From Armatimonas sp043757465 (lineage in GTDB: Bacteria > Armatimonadota > Armatimonadia > Armatimonadales > Armatimonadaceae): a stretch of DNA of 64,000 nt. The stretch is taken from positions 1 to 64,000 of the forward strand of contig NZ_JAYVPL010000073.1 in NCBI RefSeq assembly GCF_043757465.1, read 5' to 3'. The stretch's first letter is position 1; every line of letters begins with the position of its first letter. Under the pieces are notes generated by a model, which saw only the letters and a program-made list of their open reading frames with translations, searched no databases and had not been told where the DNA came from. A program made the translations under genes and the position numbers. Shown one piece after another: positions 17,296-26,255 of the stretch.

Positions 17296-19485
17296 ATGAC
17301 AAACACTGCACGCATTGAGGCGTTTCTGGCACTGGGCCTGTTGCTCTTTCTCGCGCCTCCCGCCCGTGCTCAGCTCTTCGAGGCAAAAATCCGACCGCTG
17401 CTGCTCAAGCGCTGCACACCTTGTCATGGTGCGGAGAAACAGCAAGGCGGCCTGCGCCTGGATAGCAAAACCGGCTGGCAAGCCAGCGGGGTTGTTGTGC
17501 CTGGCAAGCCCGAAAAAAGCCGTCTGATCGAGCGCATTAAGAGCAAAACCGCGCCGATGCCGCCCACCGGCCTGCTTCCCGCCAGCGAGCAAGCTGCGCT
17601 GGAGGCATGGGTAAAGCTCGGTGCTCCCGACCCGCGAGTCGCGCCTAAGATAACAGCGGCCAGCCCCGCACTAGGGCCAAAGCTACGGAGCCGTGATTTT
17701 GTCATCAGCGAGGCGGATCGAAAGTGGTGGGCATTCCAGCCAGTCAAGTCCCCCACCGCACCGACAAGCATTGATAAATTGCTACTGGCGAAACTTACGC
17801 CCAAGGGACTGGCGCTCAGCCCTCCCGCGACGCCGCGTGAGCAAGTGCGGCGGCTCTACTTTGATCTCTGGGGACTGCCACCCAGCCCCGAGGAAGTCGC
17901 GACGTTTGAGCGTACCCCAACCGCCGCCGCGTGGGCGCAGCTCACAGACAAGCTACTCGCCTCGCCCCACTACGGGGAGCGCTGGGGGCGGCACTGGCTG
18001 GATCTCGTGCGCTACGGCGAGACCAACGGCTACGAGCGCGACAGCGACAAGCCCCACGCCTGGCGCTACCGTGACTACGTAATTGATGCGTTCAATGTCG
18101 ACAAGCCCTACGATAGATTTATCAAAGAGCAGCTCGCGGGCGATGAGCTTGAGGGGAGCGGCGATGCGGGCATTATCGCCACGGGTTTCTTCCGCTTGCA
18201 TGTCTGGGACGATGAGCCCGATAGCACGCTGGTGGCGGAGTTCGACGATCTGGACGATGTCATGGTGACGACCGGTGCGGCGTTTCTCGGACTCACGATT
18301 GGCTGTGCACGCTGCCACGACCACAAGTACGATCCCGTGAGCCAGCGCGACTACTACTCGCTGCTCAGTTTTCTGCGCGGCGTGGATCCCTACGGCCAGC
18401 ACAAGACCGGCGGCGGCGGGCGCGGCACGGGCAAGATCACGCGGCCTCTCGCCAACCCGACGGAGCAGGCGCTGGCGGTGAATGAGAACGGCCCTAAAGC
18501 CAAGCCGACTTTTATTCTTGCTCGGGGCGAGGTAGGCTCCCCACGCGACGAAGTCATGCCCGCCTTCCCCGAAGTGCTCGGCCTGCCCGCACCCACGCTT
18601 CCCACGCTCCTCGACAACGCGCCCACCACAGGTCGCCGGATGCTCCTCGCCAACTGGATTGCAAGTGATAAGAACCCACTCACGGCGCGCGTGCTGGCCA
18701 ACCGGCTCTGGCAGCACCACTTTGGGAGGGGCATCGTCCCCACTCCCGATGACTTCGGGCAGGTCGGCCTGCGCCCGACCAACTTACCCCTGCTAGACTA
18801 CCTCGCCTCGGAGCTCGTCAGCGGCGGCTGGAAGCTCAAGCGGCTCCACAAACTCATTGTCGCCAGCCGCGCCTATCGGATGTCGTCGCGCACGGCCAAT
18901 CCAAAAGCACTCAACGTGGACCAAGACAACACGCTCCTCTGGCGGCAGAATCTGAGGCGCATCGAAGCCGAGGCCGTACGCGATACGCTGCTCTCGATCA
19001 GCGGCCAGCTAAATTTTAAGCAAGGCGGTCCCAGTGCCTACCCAAGCCTTCCGCCTGAGGTTCGCGACTCAGGCAACCCTGCCAACGCGGGCTGGAAAGA
19101 CAGCCCCGAGGCGGAGCAGAACCGGCGCAGTGTCTATTTGGTCGTGAAGCGTGCGCTGAAAGTGCCGCTGCTCGATGCGCTGGACTTCGCCAATAGCACC
19201 TCGCCCGCCGGAGTTCGCTCAATCACAACCACGGCCCCGCAGGCACTCATGCTCCTCAATGATGCCTTTGTCCAGAAGCAGGCCGAGGCGCTCGTCACAC
19301 GCCTCGAAACCGAGGGCGGCACCGACAAGCTCACCCGCGCTTTTGCCCTCACGCTGCAGCGCACACCACGCCCCACCGAGCGCGCCGCCGCCGAGCATCT
19401 GCTCTCGGCCACACCCGACCGCGCCGACTGGATCGGCCTCTGCCGCGCCCTGCTCAATCTCAACGAGGTAATCTATGTGGACTAA
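17296..19485 (+). CDS. PSCyt1-DUF1549-DUF1553 protein
   Basis: 729 residues. A signal peptide ends near PPARAQ. A Planctomycete-type cytochrome c domain follows with haem motif CTPCH at residues 40-44 and HGAEKQQGGLRLDSK. The PSCyt2/DUF1549 domain is next (DKLLASPHYGERWGRHWLDL, GETNGYERD, CARCHDHKYDP, which holds a second CxxCH). The C-terminal DUF1553/PSD1 domain includes NRLWQHHFGRGIV and LIVASRAYRMSS. These large exported proteins are always paired with a DUF1501 protein, as here. Their reaction is unproven; oxidative attack on complex polysaccharides has been proposed. Confidence 0.9.
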   Translation: MTNTARIEAFLALGLLLFLAPPARAQLFEAKIRPLLLKRCTPCHGAEKQQGGLRLDSKTGWQASGVVVPGKPEKSRLIERIKSKTAPMPPTGLLPASEQAALEAWVKLGAPDPRVAPKITAASPALGPKLRSRDFVISEADRKWWAFQPVKSPTAPTSIDKLLLAKLTPKGLALSPPATPREQVRRLYFDLWGLPPSPEEVATFERTPTAAAWAQLTDKLLASPHYGERWGRHWLDLVRYGETNGYERDSDKPHAWRYRDYVIDAFNVDKPYDRFIKEQLAGDELEGSGDAGIIATGFFRLHVWDDEPDSTLVAEFDDLDDVMVTTGAAFLGLTIGCARCHDHKYDPVSQRDYYSLLSFLRGVDPYGQHKTGGGGRGTGKITRPLANPTEQALAVNENGPKAKPTFILARGEVGSPRDEVMPAFPEVLGLPAPTLPTLLDNAPTTGRRMLLANWIASDKNPLTARVLANRLWQHHFGRGIVPTPDDFGQVGLRPTNLPLLDYLASELVSGGWKLKRLHKLIVASRAYRMSSRTANPKALNVDQDNTLLWRQNLRRIEAEAVRDTLLSISGQLNFKQGGPSAYPSLPPEVRDSGNPANAGWKDSPEAEQNRRSVYLVVKRALKVPLLDALDFANSTSPAGVRSITTTAPQALMLLNDAFVQKQAEALVTRLETEGGTDKLTRAFALTLQRTPRPTERAAAEHLLSATPDRADWIGLCRALLNLNEVIYVD

Positions 19486-19488
19486 TTA

Positions 19489-19521
19489 CCCCCTAACCCC
19501 CGCCCGGCGGGGGTTAGGGGG
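19489..19521. repeat. GC-rich palindromic repeat (family core copy)
   Basis: CCCCCTAACCCCCG at 19489-19502 pairs exactly with CGGGGGTTAGGGGG at 19508-19521 around a 5-nt loop. It fills the gap between two co-oriented genes and starts 4 bp after a stop codon. The same core occurs near 27580, at 32294, 32794 and 50903. A strong mRNA hairpin here could shield the upstream message or modulate expression of the downstream gene. Confidence 0.8.
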
Positions 19522-19526
19522 CTGAC

Positions 19527-20987
19527 ATGAACCCTGAAGACCACCGACTTCTGCCGCGCCACACGCCGCTCTGGGAGCAGGGCGCGGGCTTTCCCGCCCT
19601 CGCCCTGGCCGGCATGCTCTCTGACTCCTCCTTCGCGAAGCCGGAGGGGGCCGGGGGGAGGCAAAATACGCGCAAGAAAGCCAAGTCCTGCATTTTTTTG
19701 TTCATGTTCGGTGGCCCAAGCCAAGTAGATCTTTTTGACTACAAACCCGAGCTACAAAAACGCGATGGCCAGACCATTGACAATGAGTTCCGGCGCGGGA
19801 CAAAGACCAAAGCTACACTCCAGGCAAGCCGTCGCAGCTTCAAGCAGCATGGGAAATCGGGGCTCTGGTGCTCGGATGCGTTCCCCCATATTGCGCAGCA
19901 CATGGATAAACTCGCCGTGGTGAAATCGCTCTACTCCGACTCTTTCGCACACGGTAGCGCTCTACTCCAGATGAACAGTGGGCGCATTCTGCAAGGTCAT
20001 CCGTCGCTGGGCGCGTGGCTAAGCTATGGCCTCGGGACACTCAATAAGAACCTGCCGGACTATGTCGTGATGCTTGATCCACGCGGCGGCCCGACCACGG
20101 GTGCACCGAACTGGAGCAGTGGCTACATGCCCGCGAGGTTTCAGGGGACTGTTCTGCGCACCGACGGCCAGCCTATGGTGAATCTCAAGCCCTCCGCTGG
20201 AACCAGCCCGGAGCAGCAGCGGCGGGAGCTGGACTTTTTGCAGGCCGTGAATGCCGAGCATGAGAAATCCCACCCGGGCTACTCCGAGCTCTCAGCGCGG
20301 ATTGCGAGCTATGAGCTGGCCTTTAAGCTGCAAACCACGGCTCCTGAAGCGCTGGATCTCTCGAAAGAGGACTCGCGGACGCTCGAAATGTACGGCATCA
20401 ACGCGCCTAAACCCACCTGGCACTCGCTCGCACAGGGCCCAGCGGCATTTGGACGGCAGTGCCTCACGGCCCGGCGGCTGGTGGAGCGGGGCGTGCGCTT
20501 TGTGCAGATCTACTCAGGCGGCGGCGGAGCGGGTGGGCAAAACACCTGGGACGGGCACCACGGGATCGAGGAGAACTTGAAATTACACTGTCCGGAGGTG
20601 GATCAGCCCATCGCCGCGCTGCTCGCGGATCTGGAGCAGCGCGGCTTGCTTGACGAGACACTGGTGGTCTGGGGTGGGGAGTTCGGCCGCATGCCGGTCT
20701 CAGAGACCTTCAATACGGGTGGAAAGCCAGGCGGGCGCGATCACAACCCAAAGGGCTTCACCTACTGGCTGGCGGGTGCGGGGGTGAAACCGGGCACGAG
20801 CTACGGCGAGACTGATGAGCTCGGCGAGGCGGCGGTGGTCAATCGGCATCACCTGCGAGACTTACACGCGACCATTCTGCACCTGATGGGCCTGGATCAC
20901 ACACGGCTGACCTATCCCCACGGCGGCCTCAATGAGAAGCTCACCGGCGTGCTACCGACCAGTATCATCCGAGGAGTCGTGGCGTAA
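19527..20987 (+). CDS. DUF1501 family protein
   Basis: 486 residues. It opens with NPEDHRLLPRHTPL and carries the diagnostic FLFMFGGPSQVDLFDYKPEL about residue 55, then TDGQPMVNL, GRQCLTARRLVERGVRFVQI, WDGHHGIEEN and VVWGGEFGRMP. The fold is alkaline-phosphatase/sulfatase-like, with metal ligands in D-G-H and G-E-F-G-R. It is the obligate partner of the PSCyt1/DUF1553 protein encoded 41 bp upstream. Residues about 33-46 (SDSSFAKPEGAGGR) are encoded by a GC-rich repeat segment (19624-19661) that replaces the usual signal-peptide end. Confidence 0.9.
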   Translation: MNPEDHRLLPRHTPLWEQGAGFPALALAGMLSDSSFAKPEGAGGRQNTRKKAKSCIFLFMFGGPSQVDLFDYKPELQKRDGQTIDNEFRRGTKTKATLQASRRSFKQHGKSGLWCSDAFPHIAQHMDKLAVVKSLYSDSFAHGSALLQMNSGRILQGHPSLGAWLSYGLGTLNKNLPDYVVMLDPRGGPTTGAPNWSSGYMPARFQGTVLRTDGQPMVNLKPSAGTSPEQQRRELDFLQAVNAEHEKSHPGYSELSARIASYELAFKLQTTAPEALDLSKEDSRTLEMYGINAPKPTWHSLAQGPAAFGRQCLTARRLVERGVRFVQIYSGGGGAGGQNTWDGHHGIEENLKLHCPEVDQPIAALLADLEQRGLLDETLVVWGGEFGRMPVSETFNTGGKPGGRDHNPKGFTYWLAGAGVKPGTSYGETDELGEAAVVNRHHLRDLHATILHLMGLDHTRLTYPHGGLNEKLTGVLPTSIIRGVVA

Positions 20988-20989
20988 AT

Positions 20990-21982
20990 ATGGACATTCA
21001 CGCTGAGAGCTTCGTGCTCACGCGCACCGAGCCGGGCAAGTTCTGCGTCGAGAGAATTGCTAAGGGCAGCGTGAGCGTCCGTAGTACGTTTCGCGCAGAG
21101 AAGCCGGGCTCCGTGGTCTACACCGAGGGCCAGGACTATGTGGTGGACTACGCCAAGGGAACTCTGGCGCGCACCCCGGGCTCGCGCATTCCGGATTTTG
21201 CGACCAACATGCTCTACGGCCAGAAGGACTTTGACCATACGAAGTTTCCGGGCTTTACCAACCACCCGTGGTTTGTCTGGGTAGACTACAAGACCAACGC
21301 TAAAACACCCTGGGCACGGCGCAACGATCAGAGTCGCGCTCTGAGTACCGTGAAGAAAAAGCTCCAAACGGGCGGTGCGTTTAAGATAGTCAGCTACGGC
21401 GATAGCATCACGGCGGGCGGGGAAGCCTCGGAGGACGCACTGCGCTTTCAGTGGCGCTGGGCGGCGTCTCTTGGCAAGAAGTTTCCGAAGGCGACGATCA
21501 CGGTAGAGGATCTCTCGCTCTCCGGGTACTCATCGCGGCAGGGCACTGACTGGTTCGACAAGAAACCCGAAGCGCTACGGCCCGTAACGACGCTGGGAAC
21601 CTGTGAGAGCCCCGATCTGGTGCTTGTTGGCTTTGGAATGAACGATCACAACCGGGGAAGCGCGGAGCCAGAGGTATTCAAGAGTAATTTGGTCACACTG
21701 ACGAAGCTGATTGGCGAGCGTAAAGGCGCAAGCGTGGTGCTGTTCTCGGCGTTTCCCCCCAACGACGACTGGCACTACGGGACGCACCGTATGGCACAGT
21801 TCGCGGCGGCGACAAAACAAGCAGCGAGCGAGGCGGGCTGTGCCTATGCGGATGTGTTTAGTACGTGGGAGTGGGTTCTGAAGCGCAAAGATCAGCCGTC
21901 GCTGCTGGGCAATAATATCAACCACCCCAACGACTTCGGCCACTGGCTCTACGCGCAAGCATTTGAAGCAATGAGGTTCTGA
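20990..21982 (+). CDS. SGNH/GDSL-type hydrolase
   Basis: 330 residues. The last 200 form an SGNH hydrolase: block I YGDSITAGG near residue 138 (nucleophile Ser), block III GMNDHN near 216 (oxyanion Asn), and block V HPNDFGH near 312 (catalytic Asp and His). The N-terminal 120 residues are a separate beta-rich domain. It probably removes acyl or acetyl groups from carbohydrates. No signal peptide is apparent. It starts 2 bp after the DUF1501 stop, so the three genes probably form one operon, which fits polysaccharide breakdown. Confidence 0.8.
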   Translation: MDIHAESFVLTRTEPGKFCVERIAKGSVSVRSTFRAEKPGSVVYTEGQDYVVDYAKGTLARTPGSRIPDFATNMLYGQKDFDHTKFPGFTNHPWFVWVDYKTNAKTPWARRNDQSRALSTVKKKLQTGGAFKIVSYGDSITAGGEASEDALRFQWRWAASLGKKFPKATITVEDLSLSGYSSRQGTDWFDKKPEALRPVTTLGTCESPDLVLVGFGMNDHNRGSAEPEVFKSNLVTLTKLIGERKGASVVLFSAFPPNDDWHYGTHRMAQFAAATKQAASEAGCAYADVFSTWEWVLKRKDQPSLLGNNINHPNDFGHWLYAQAFEAMRF

Positions 21983-22000
21983 CGCGATACAATGCCCCGC

Positions 22001-22405
22001 ATGAAGTTTATTCTACACACCGATGGGGCGAGTAAGGGTAACCCCGGAACCGCAGGCATTGGCGTGGCGTTCTGGCGCGACGGCGAGGCGGAGCCCTTTC
22101 ACACCCTGGCGGAGCGGCTTCCCGACACCACGAATAACGCGGCGGAGTACACCGCGCTGCTACGGGGCCTGCAAGAGGCGCTGCTCAAAGGCGCGAGCGA
22201 GGTGGAAGTGCGCACGGACTCCGAGCTGATGGCAAAGCAGATCGCCGGGCTCTACGCCGTGAAGTCCGCCGACCTGCAGCCGCTCTTCGCGGAGGCCAAG
22301 CGCCTGATGAGCAAGTTCGACAAAGCCAAAGTGGTGCACGTCCGCAGAGAACAAAACACCCTGGCCGACAAGCTTGCCAACCAGGGTGTCAAAATGCCGC
22401 TTTAG
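22001..22405 (+). CDS. rnhA: Ribonuclease HI-like protein
   Basis: 134 residues. The acidic active site can be read as D8 in HTDGASKGNPG, Glu in NNAAEYTALLRGL, Asp in VRTDSELM, and a final Asp in NTLADKLAN. It cuts RNA in RNA-DNA hybrids and lacks the basic protrusion of the E. coli enzyme, as is common in this ribonuclease HI/reverse-transcriptase-like branch. The ATG at 22001 is preferred to one at 21992 because TACAAT (21988-21993) overlaps the latter and lies 7 nt from the former. Confidence 0.88.
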   Translation: MKFILHTDGASKGNPGTAGIGVAFWRDGEAEPFHTLAERLPDTTNNAAEYTALLRGLQEALLKGASEVEVRTDSELMAKQIAGLYAVKSADLQPLFAEAKRLMSKFDKAKVVHVRREQNTLADKLANQGVKMPL

Positions 22406-22417
22406 ACGGAGCTCAGC

Positions 22418-23479
22418 CTAGCTCGCAGGCTTGGTGAAATCCAGAAAGCCACGGGCATCGTAGGGTGGGTGTAGCTTTTCGTCAATGATCTGTTGCTTAA
22501 GCTCCTCGATTTTCTTCAGCACTTCCGCAGGAACCTTGCCCTTTGTGTTCTTCATCTCGGAGAGGCCCACGCCCCCCTCTTTGAGACCTAAAATAACCTC
22601 GCCGCTCTCGAAGCGATCCGTGGCCACTTTCTTGCAGACCTCCAAAACAGCGACATCCACGCGCTTGACCATCGAAGTCAGTACCCGCCCAGGCGCTTCA
22701 TCGTCTTGGTCTTTGTCAACCCCAATTGCGTAAAAGCCCTCCCCCTTGATCTGGGCCGCCTTGATGACCCCAATGCCCGCCTTGCCCGCAGCATGGTAGA
22801 TAATATCTGCCTGCCCGCTCATTTGGGAGAGCGCTAGCTCCATGCCTTTTTGCGAGTCATTGAAGTCTCCCACATAGGCAACGCGGGTCTGGATCTCTGG
22901 CTTGATGGTGTAGGCACCTGCCTGATAGCCGAACTCAAACTTCTTGATGAGTGGCATCTCCATCCCCCCGATAAATCCCAGAACCCCCGTCTTGCTCATA
23001 GATGCCGCGAGTGCTCCGGCTAGAAACGAGCCCTCTTCCTCACGGAACTTATAGGCAACACAGTTAGAGAGTGCAGGAGCATCGCCATCAATGATCGCAA
23101 ACTTGATCTTGGGGTAGTTGCCCGCTACTTCACGCAGAGCATCCTGCATCAGAAAACCCACGGCGAAGATCACATCATACTTCGCCTTTGCAAACTTGGT
23201 CAGATTGGCAACATAGTCCGCATTTTGTTTGGATTCAACATACTTGACCTCCGCGCCCAGCTCTTTTTGCGCTGCCTGGAGCCCTGTCCACGCCTGTGCA
23301 TTGAACGACTTATCTCCCACCCCCCCGGTGTCCGTGACCAGTCCGGCCTTGAGCTTATTCGTACCTTTGCCCGTCCCCGGAGTCGGCTTGGGAGAGTCGG
23401 TAGGCTTGTTCTTATCGCAGCTTGTCAGGAGCGCACCTGAGAGCGTGAGCCCCAGCGCAAGAAAATAACGACGGTTCAT
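22418..23479 (-). CDS. BMP-family substrate-binding lipoprotein (PnrA/Med-like)
   Basis: 353 residues with lipobox LLTSC at residue 21. KAGLVTDTGGVGDKSFNAQAW is the usual entry of basic membrane proteins; AVGFLMQDAL, GFIGGMEMPLIKKFEFGYQAG and GVDKDQDDEAPGRVLTSMVK complete the family pattern. Characterised members bind purine nucleosides for an ABC importer. No permease or ATPase gene is adjacent, so its transporter is encoded elsewhere or it works as a receptor. TATACT is 6 nt upstream of the ATG. Confidence 0.87.
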   Translation of the reverse strand: MNRRYFLALGLTLSGALLTSCDKNKPTDSPKPTPGTGKGTNKLKAGLVTDTGGVGDKSFNAQAWTGLQAAQKELGAEVKYVESKQNADYVANLTKFAKAKYDVIFAVGFLMQDALREVAGNYPKIKFAIIDGDAPALSNCVAYKFREEEGSFLAGALAASMSKTGVLGFIGGMEMPLIKKFEFGYQAGAYTIKPEIQTRVAYVGDFNDSQKGMELALSQMSGQADIIYHAAGKAGIGVIKAAQIKGEGFYAIGVDKDQDDEAPGRVLTSMVKRVDVAVLEVCKKVATDRFESGEVILGLKEGGVGLSEMKNTKGKVPAEVLKKIEELKQQIIDEKLHPPYDARGFLDFTKPAS

Positions 23480-23505
23480 GCCAGCAGTATACCGTCGAAT
23501 GCAGG

Positions 23506-23952
23506 CTACTGACCTTTGCCCAACCGACGTAGCAGGCCATCGAGGAGGACTTGCTCCTCCTTGGTGAGTAGCGCCAGCTCCTGCGCCACCGCCGCGGCAT
23601 GGAGCGGAAAGAGATGCGCAATCGCCTCCGCACCCGCCCCAGTCAGGTGCACAAAGATGATGCGGCGGTCAGTGGCGCAGCGCCGACGCTCCACCAGCCC
23701 ATTTTTCTCTAGATTATTGACAATAACGGTGAGGTTGTTCGGGCTCCGCAGGTGCTTTCGGGCCAGCTCGGAGAGTTTCAGCGGCCCCAGGTGGTGCAGT
23801 GCTTCCAGTACCCCGAACTGTCCCTCCGTAAGTCCCGCTGCCTGGACATGCACGAGGGCGCGCCGCGCAACGGACTCGGCGGCGCGCATGAGCTTGATGT
23901 AGGTATCCAGTGCCCGTTTCTGATCGTCAGGTCCTTCAAAATGGGTCGGCAT
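23506..23952 (-). CDS. MarR-family transcriptional regulator
   Basis: 148 residues with the winged-helix fold: LTEGQFGVLEALHHLGPLKL, LARKHLRSPNNLTVIVNNLE, and the wing NGLVERRRCATDRRIIFVHL. It should act as a dimer on a nearby palindrome and respond to a small ligand. TATAAT lies 6 nt upstream of the ATG, giving a leaderless message. The pirin gene ends 36 bp upstream on the same strand, a pairing that suggests control of pirin, although each may have its own promoter. Confidence 0.88.
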   Translation of the reverse strand: MPTHFEGPDDQKRALDTYIKLMRAAESVARRALVHVQAAGLTEGQFGVLEALHHLGPLKLSELARKHLRSPNNLTVIVNNLEKNGLVERRRCATDRRIIFVHLTGAGAEAIAHLFPLHAAAVAQELALLTKEEQVLLDGLLRRLGKGQ

Positions 23953-23988
23953 GCGGGCATTATACCAATCCCTAGGGCAGAGCGACCC

Positions 23989-24687
23989 CTACGGGAGATC
24001 AAAGAGGAGAACCTCACTGGGCGCACTTGCCTGGAGAGTTATCTGGCTCTCTTGCTCCAGCTTCCCCGCATCTCCCGTGCTCAGAACCTGCCCATTCACA
24101 CTCACCTCGCCGGAGACCACATGCACGTAGGCACGCCGCCCCACCGCCAGAGTGTGCTCGCGGCTCTCACCAAGCTCCAGAATGGTGGTGAGAAGCTCGG
24201 CGTCTTGGTGGATGTGCATCGCGCCGTCGCGGCCCGTGCCGGAGACGACCACCGCCCACTTGCCGCGCTTCTCGCTCTCCGAGAGGTGGCTCTCGCCGTA
24301 GCGGGGTGCGGCTCCCAGTACACTGGGCTCGATCCAGATCTGGAATAAGTGGAGCCACTCGGTCGGGGAGGCGTTGGCCTCGCTATGAAAGACCCCGGTC
24401 CCGGCGCTCATCCGCTGAATATCGCCGGGCTTCAGCACGCCTTTGCCGCCGGTATTATCCTCGTGAACCAGCGCCCCGGAGAGCACGTAGGTAATAATCT
24501 CCATGTTCTCGTGCGGGTGCATCCCAAAGCCCCGGCCCGGCCCGAACTTGTCCTCGTTAATAACCCGCAGTGGCCCAAAGCCCATGTTGGTGGGATCGTA
24601 GTATGTATTGAACGAGAAAGAGTGGTAGGCATTGAGCCACCCGCGATCTGCATGCCCTCGCTCGTTAGAGCGCCGTATTGTCATCAT
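23989..24687 (-). CDS. Pirin-family protein (YhaK/YhhW-like)
   Basis: About 232 residues, bicupin. The N-terminal cupin has the metal-binding set GMHPHENMEIITYVLSG, with His-x-His and a Glu, then HEDN and MSAGTGVFHSE. FQIWIEP marks the join to the second cupin. Bacterial pirins of this type can act as quercetin dioxygenases or stress-linked redox proteins; the role here is unknown. I prefer ATG 24687 because GGAGG lies 9 nt upstream; an ATG three codons earlier sits directly on that site. Confidence 0.88.
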   Translation of the reverse strand: MMTIRRSNERGHADRGWLNAYHSFSFNTYYDPTNMGFGPLRVINEDKFGPGRGFGMHPHENMEIITYVLSGALVHEDNTGGKGVLKPGDIQRMSAGTGVFHSEANASPTEWLHLFQIWIEPSVLGAAPRYGESHLSESEKRGKWAVVVSGTGRDGAMHIHQDAELLTTILELGESREHTLAVGRRAYVHVVSGEVSVNGQVLSTGDAGKLEQESQITLQASAPSEVLLFDLP

Positions 24688-24790
24688 CTTCGTCATCCTC
24701 CAGAGTTATTAAACCCCAAACGGTTAAAATAGTTCCAGTTGTGAATGATTTTAGAATTGCTTGGAAGCGACGCGGTATACTCGCTAGAGG

Positions 24791-25195
24791 ATGCGCTATC
24801 TCTGGCTGACTCTGGGATTTCTCTGTGTGGGACTGGGGTTTGTGGGAATTATCGTGCCGGGGCTACCCGCGACGGGGTTCTTTGTCGCGGCGGCCTGGTG
24901 CTTCTCCCGCAGTAGCGAGAAATTTCTCAGCTGGCTCCTCCACTTGCCGCTTGTCGGGCCGCTTCTTTGCGACTACCGGGCGGGGCTAGGAATGCCCCTC
25001 AAAACCAAGTGGCTCGCCTCAGTCAGTCTCTCTCTTGCTGTGAGCATCAGCGCCATTTTTGCGATCCGCATGCCCTGGGCCAAAGCGAGCTGTATCACGC
25101 TCGGGCTAATCGGACTCTGGTTTATTTGGACTCGTGTTCCGCTCCGCGAGAAGGTTCTTGCGGAGAGGAAACACTCTGATTCTAACCAGGCTTAG
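24791..25195 (+). CDS. YbaN/DUF454 inner-membrane protein
   Basis: 134 residues with three to four membrane helices. The family signature GLGFVGIIVPGLPATGFF is followed by AAWCFSRSSEKF and a GPLLCDYRAGLGMPLKTK loop. DUF454 proteins are short inner-membrane proteins of unknown function. TATACT lies 9 nt before the ATG. The gene converges with the next one and overlaps it by 4 bp. Confidence 0.85.
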   Translation: MRYLWLTLGFLCVGLGFVGIIVPGLPATGFFVAAAWCFSRSSEKFLSWLLHLPLVGPLLCDYRAGLGMPLKTKWLASVSLSLAVSISAIFAIRMPWAKASCITLGLIGLWFIWTRVPLREKVLAERKHSDSNQA

Positions 25196-26097
25196 AGAAG
25201 TTGTGCGCTGGCGCTGGGGAAGACACTGGCATTGTTGCCCAGTGGCAGGTTGGTGTGATCCACGGCGTCGGCGGGGATATTGCCCACAAGTGGCTTGAGT
25301 TCAAAAGGCAGTGTGCTATCGTCGCTGTCCGGTTCAATGGAGATCACCACCTTGCCCCCTCGAACGTCGGTGGGGAAAGTTAATCCTGCAGGAGCGTTGC
25401 GCAGAAAGTCCTCGCCGGGGAAGGCGGGGCCTGCGGAAGTGCCCGAGAAGAGCGCACTCTCATCCGTAGTGTTGAGGCTACGGAAGCGCCCCGTCGAGAC
25501 CGGCTTGCCCCCGATGACCGTCCAGCCCTCGTACTTCCAGCCCTCAGGGAGCGTGGGGAGCGTGAGACCCTGCTTGGGGCCACTGTCAATCTTTAGGAAC
25601 CAGACGCCGCTATTCTCATTCGTACCATCGCCATCGGTAGGCGTCGCCAGAATAAAGCTGCCCGCTGCCGTGGCGAAGCTATTTCCCAGCGCCATCGGAT
25701 GTCCAATAGTTAGGCTGGCCGCATTGGCCGAGACATCTCCGGCGATAATATGCGTCTTTGCCGGACTGGTGTCCGTGTCGCCTGTCGGCTCAATGGTCAC
25801 GACAATCGAAGTTGCGCCTGTCAGCTCTTTTCCTGTGGCAAACTCGCCATTGCTCACCACGGTGCCATCCAGGTTAACAATCTGACCACTCGCATTGATA
25901 TTAAACTTGCCTGCGGGCAGTGCCTTGCCGCCCACAAGCACCCAGTTTTCGTAGTGATAGCCATTGGCAAGTGTCGGCAAGCCATTGTTCGTGATCTTCA
26001 AAACCGCACGAGTCGGTGTAACAGAACTGCCACCGCCACAGCCTGAAAGAAGCGCGAGGGCAGACAGCGCCGCACCGGGAAAAAGCAGATGCTTCAT
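25192..26097 (-). CDS. Lipoprotein with two anti-sigma-K-like beta domains
   Basis: About 301 residues from MKHLLFPGAALSALAL, lipobox LLSGC. The mature part holds two similar domains of about 120 residues. Each begins with a turn such as LANGYHYENWVLVGGKALPAGKF or LPEGWKYEGWTVIGGKPVSTG (quoted in part) and ends in VVTIEP or VISIEPDSD. This resembles the extracytoplasmic part of RskA-type anti-sigma factors, but the cytoplasmic sigma-binding part is missing, so it is not an anti-sigma factor itself. The duplication is internal. Function unknown. Confidence 0.65.
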   Translation of the reverse strand: MKHLLFPGAALSALALLSGCGGGSSVTPTRAVLKITNNGLPTLANGYHYENWVLVGGKALPAGKFNINASGQIVNLDGTVVSNGEFATGKELTGATSIVVTIEPTGDTDTSPAKTHIIAGDVSANAASLTIGHPMALGNSFATAAGSFILATPTDGDGTNENSGVWFLKIDSGPKQGLTLPTLPEGWKYEGWTVIGGKPVSTGRFRSLNTTDESALFSGTSAGPAFPGEDFLRNAPAGLTFPTDVRGGKVVISIEPDSDDSTLPFELKPLVGNIPADAVDHTNLPLGNNASVFPSASAQLL

Positions 26098-26255
26098 GGA
26101 AAGTCTCCTGAGTTGTTTTTTGGGCACCGGGCCGGCACCCCTCACTTTATAACTCCCCGGGCCTTACCAAAAGTTCAACCAACACAAAATGCGAGGCATG
26201 ATTGATGCAACCAGGCGATAAACTCAGTTGTCGGAGAAAAGAAGAGGACAAAAGA

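Noticed and set aside
17953..18720. 255-codon minus-strand frame inside the PSCyt1/DUF1553 gene
   Set aside because: Antisense of conserved DUF1549 motifs; composition mirrors codon bias of the sense gene.
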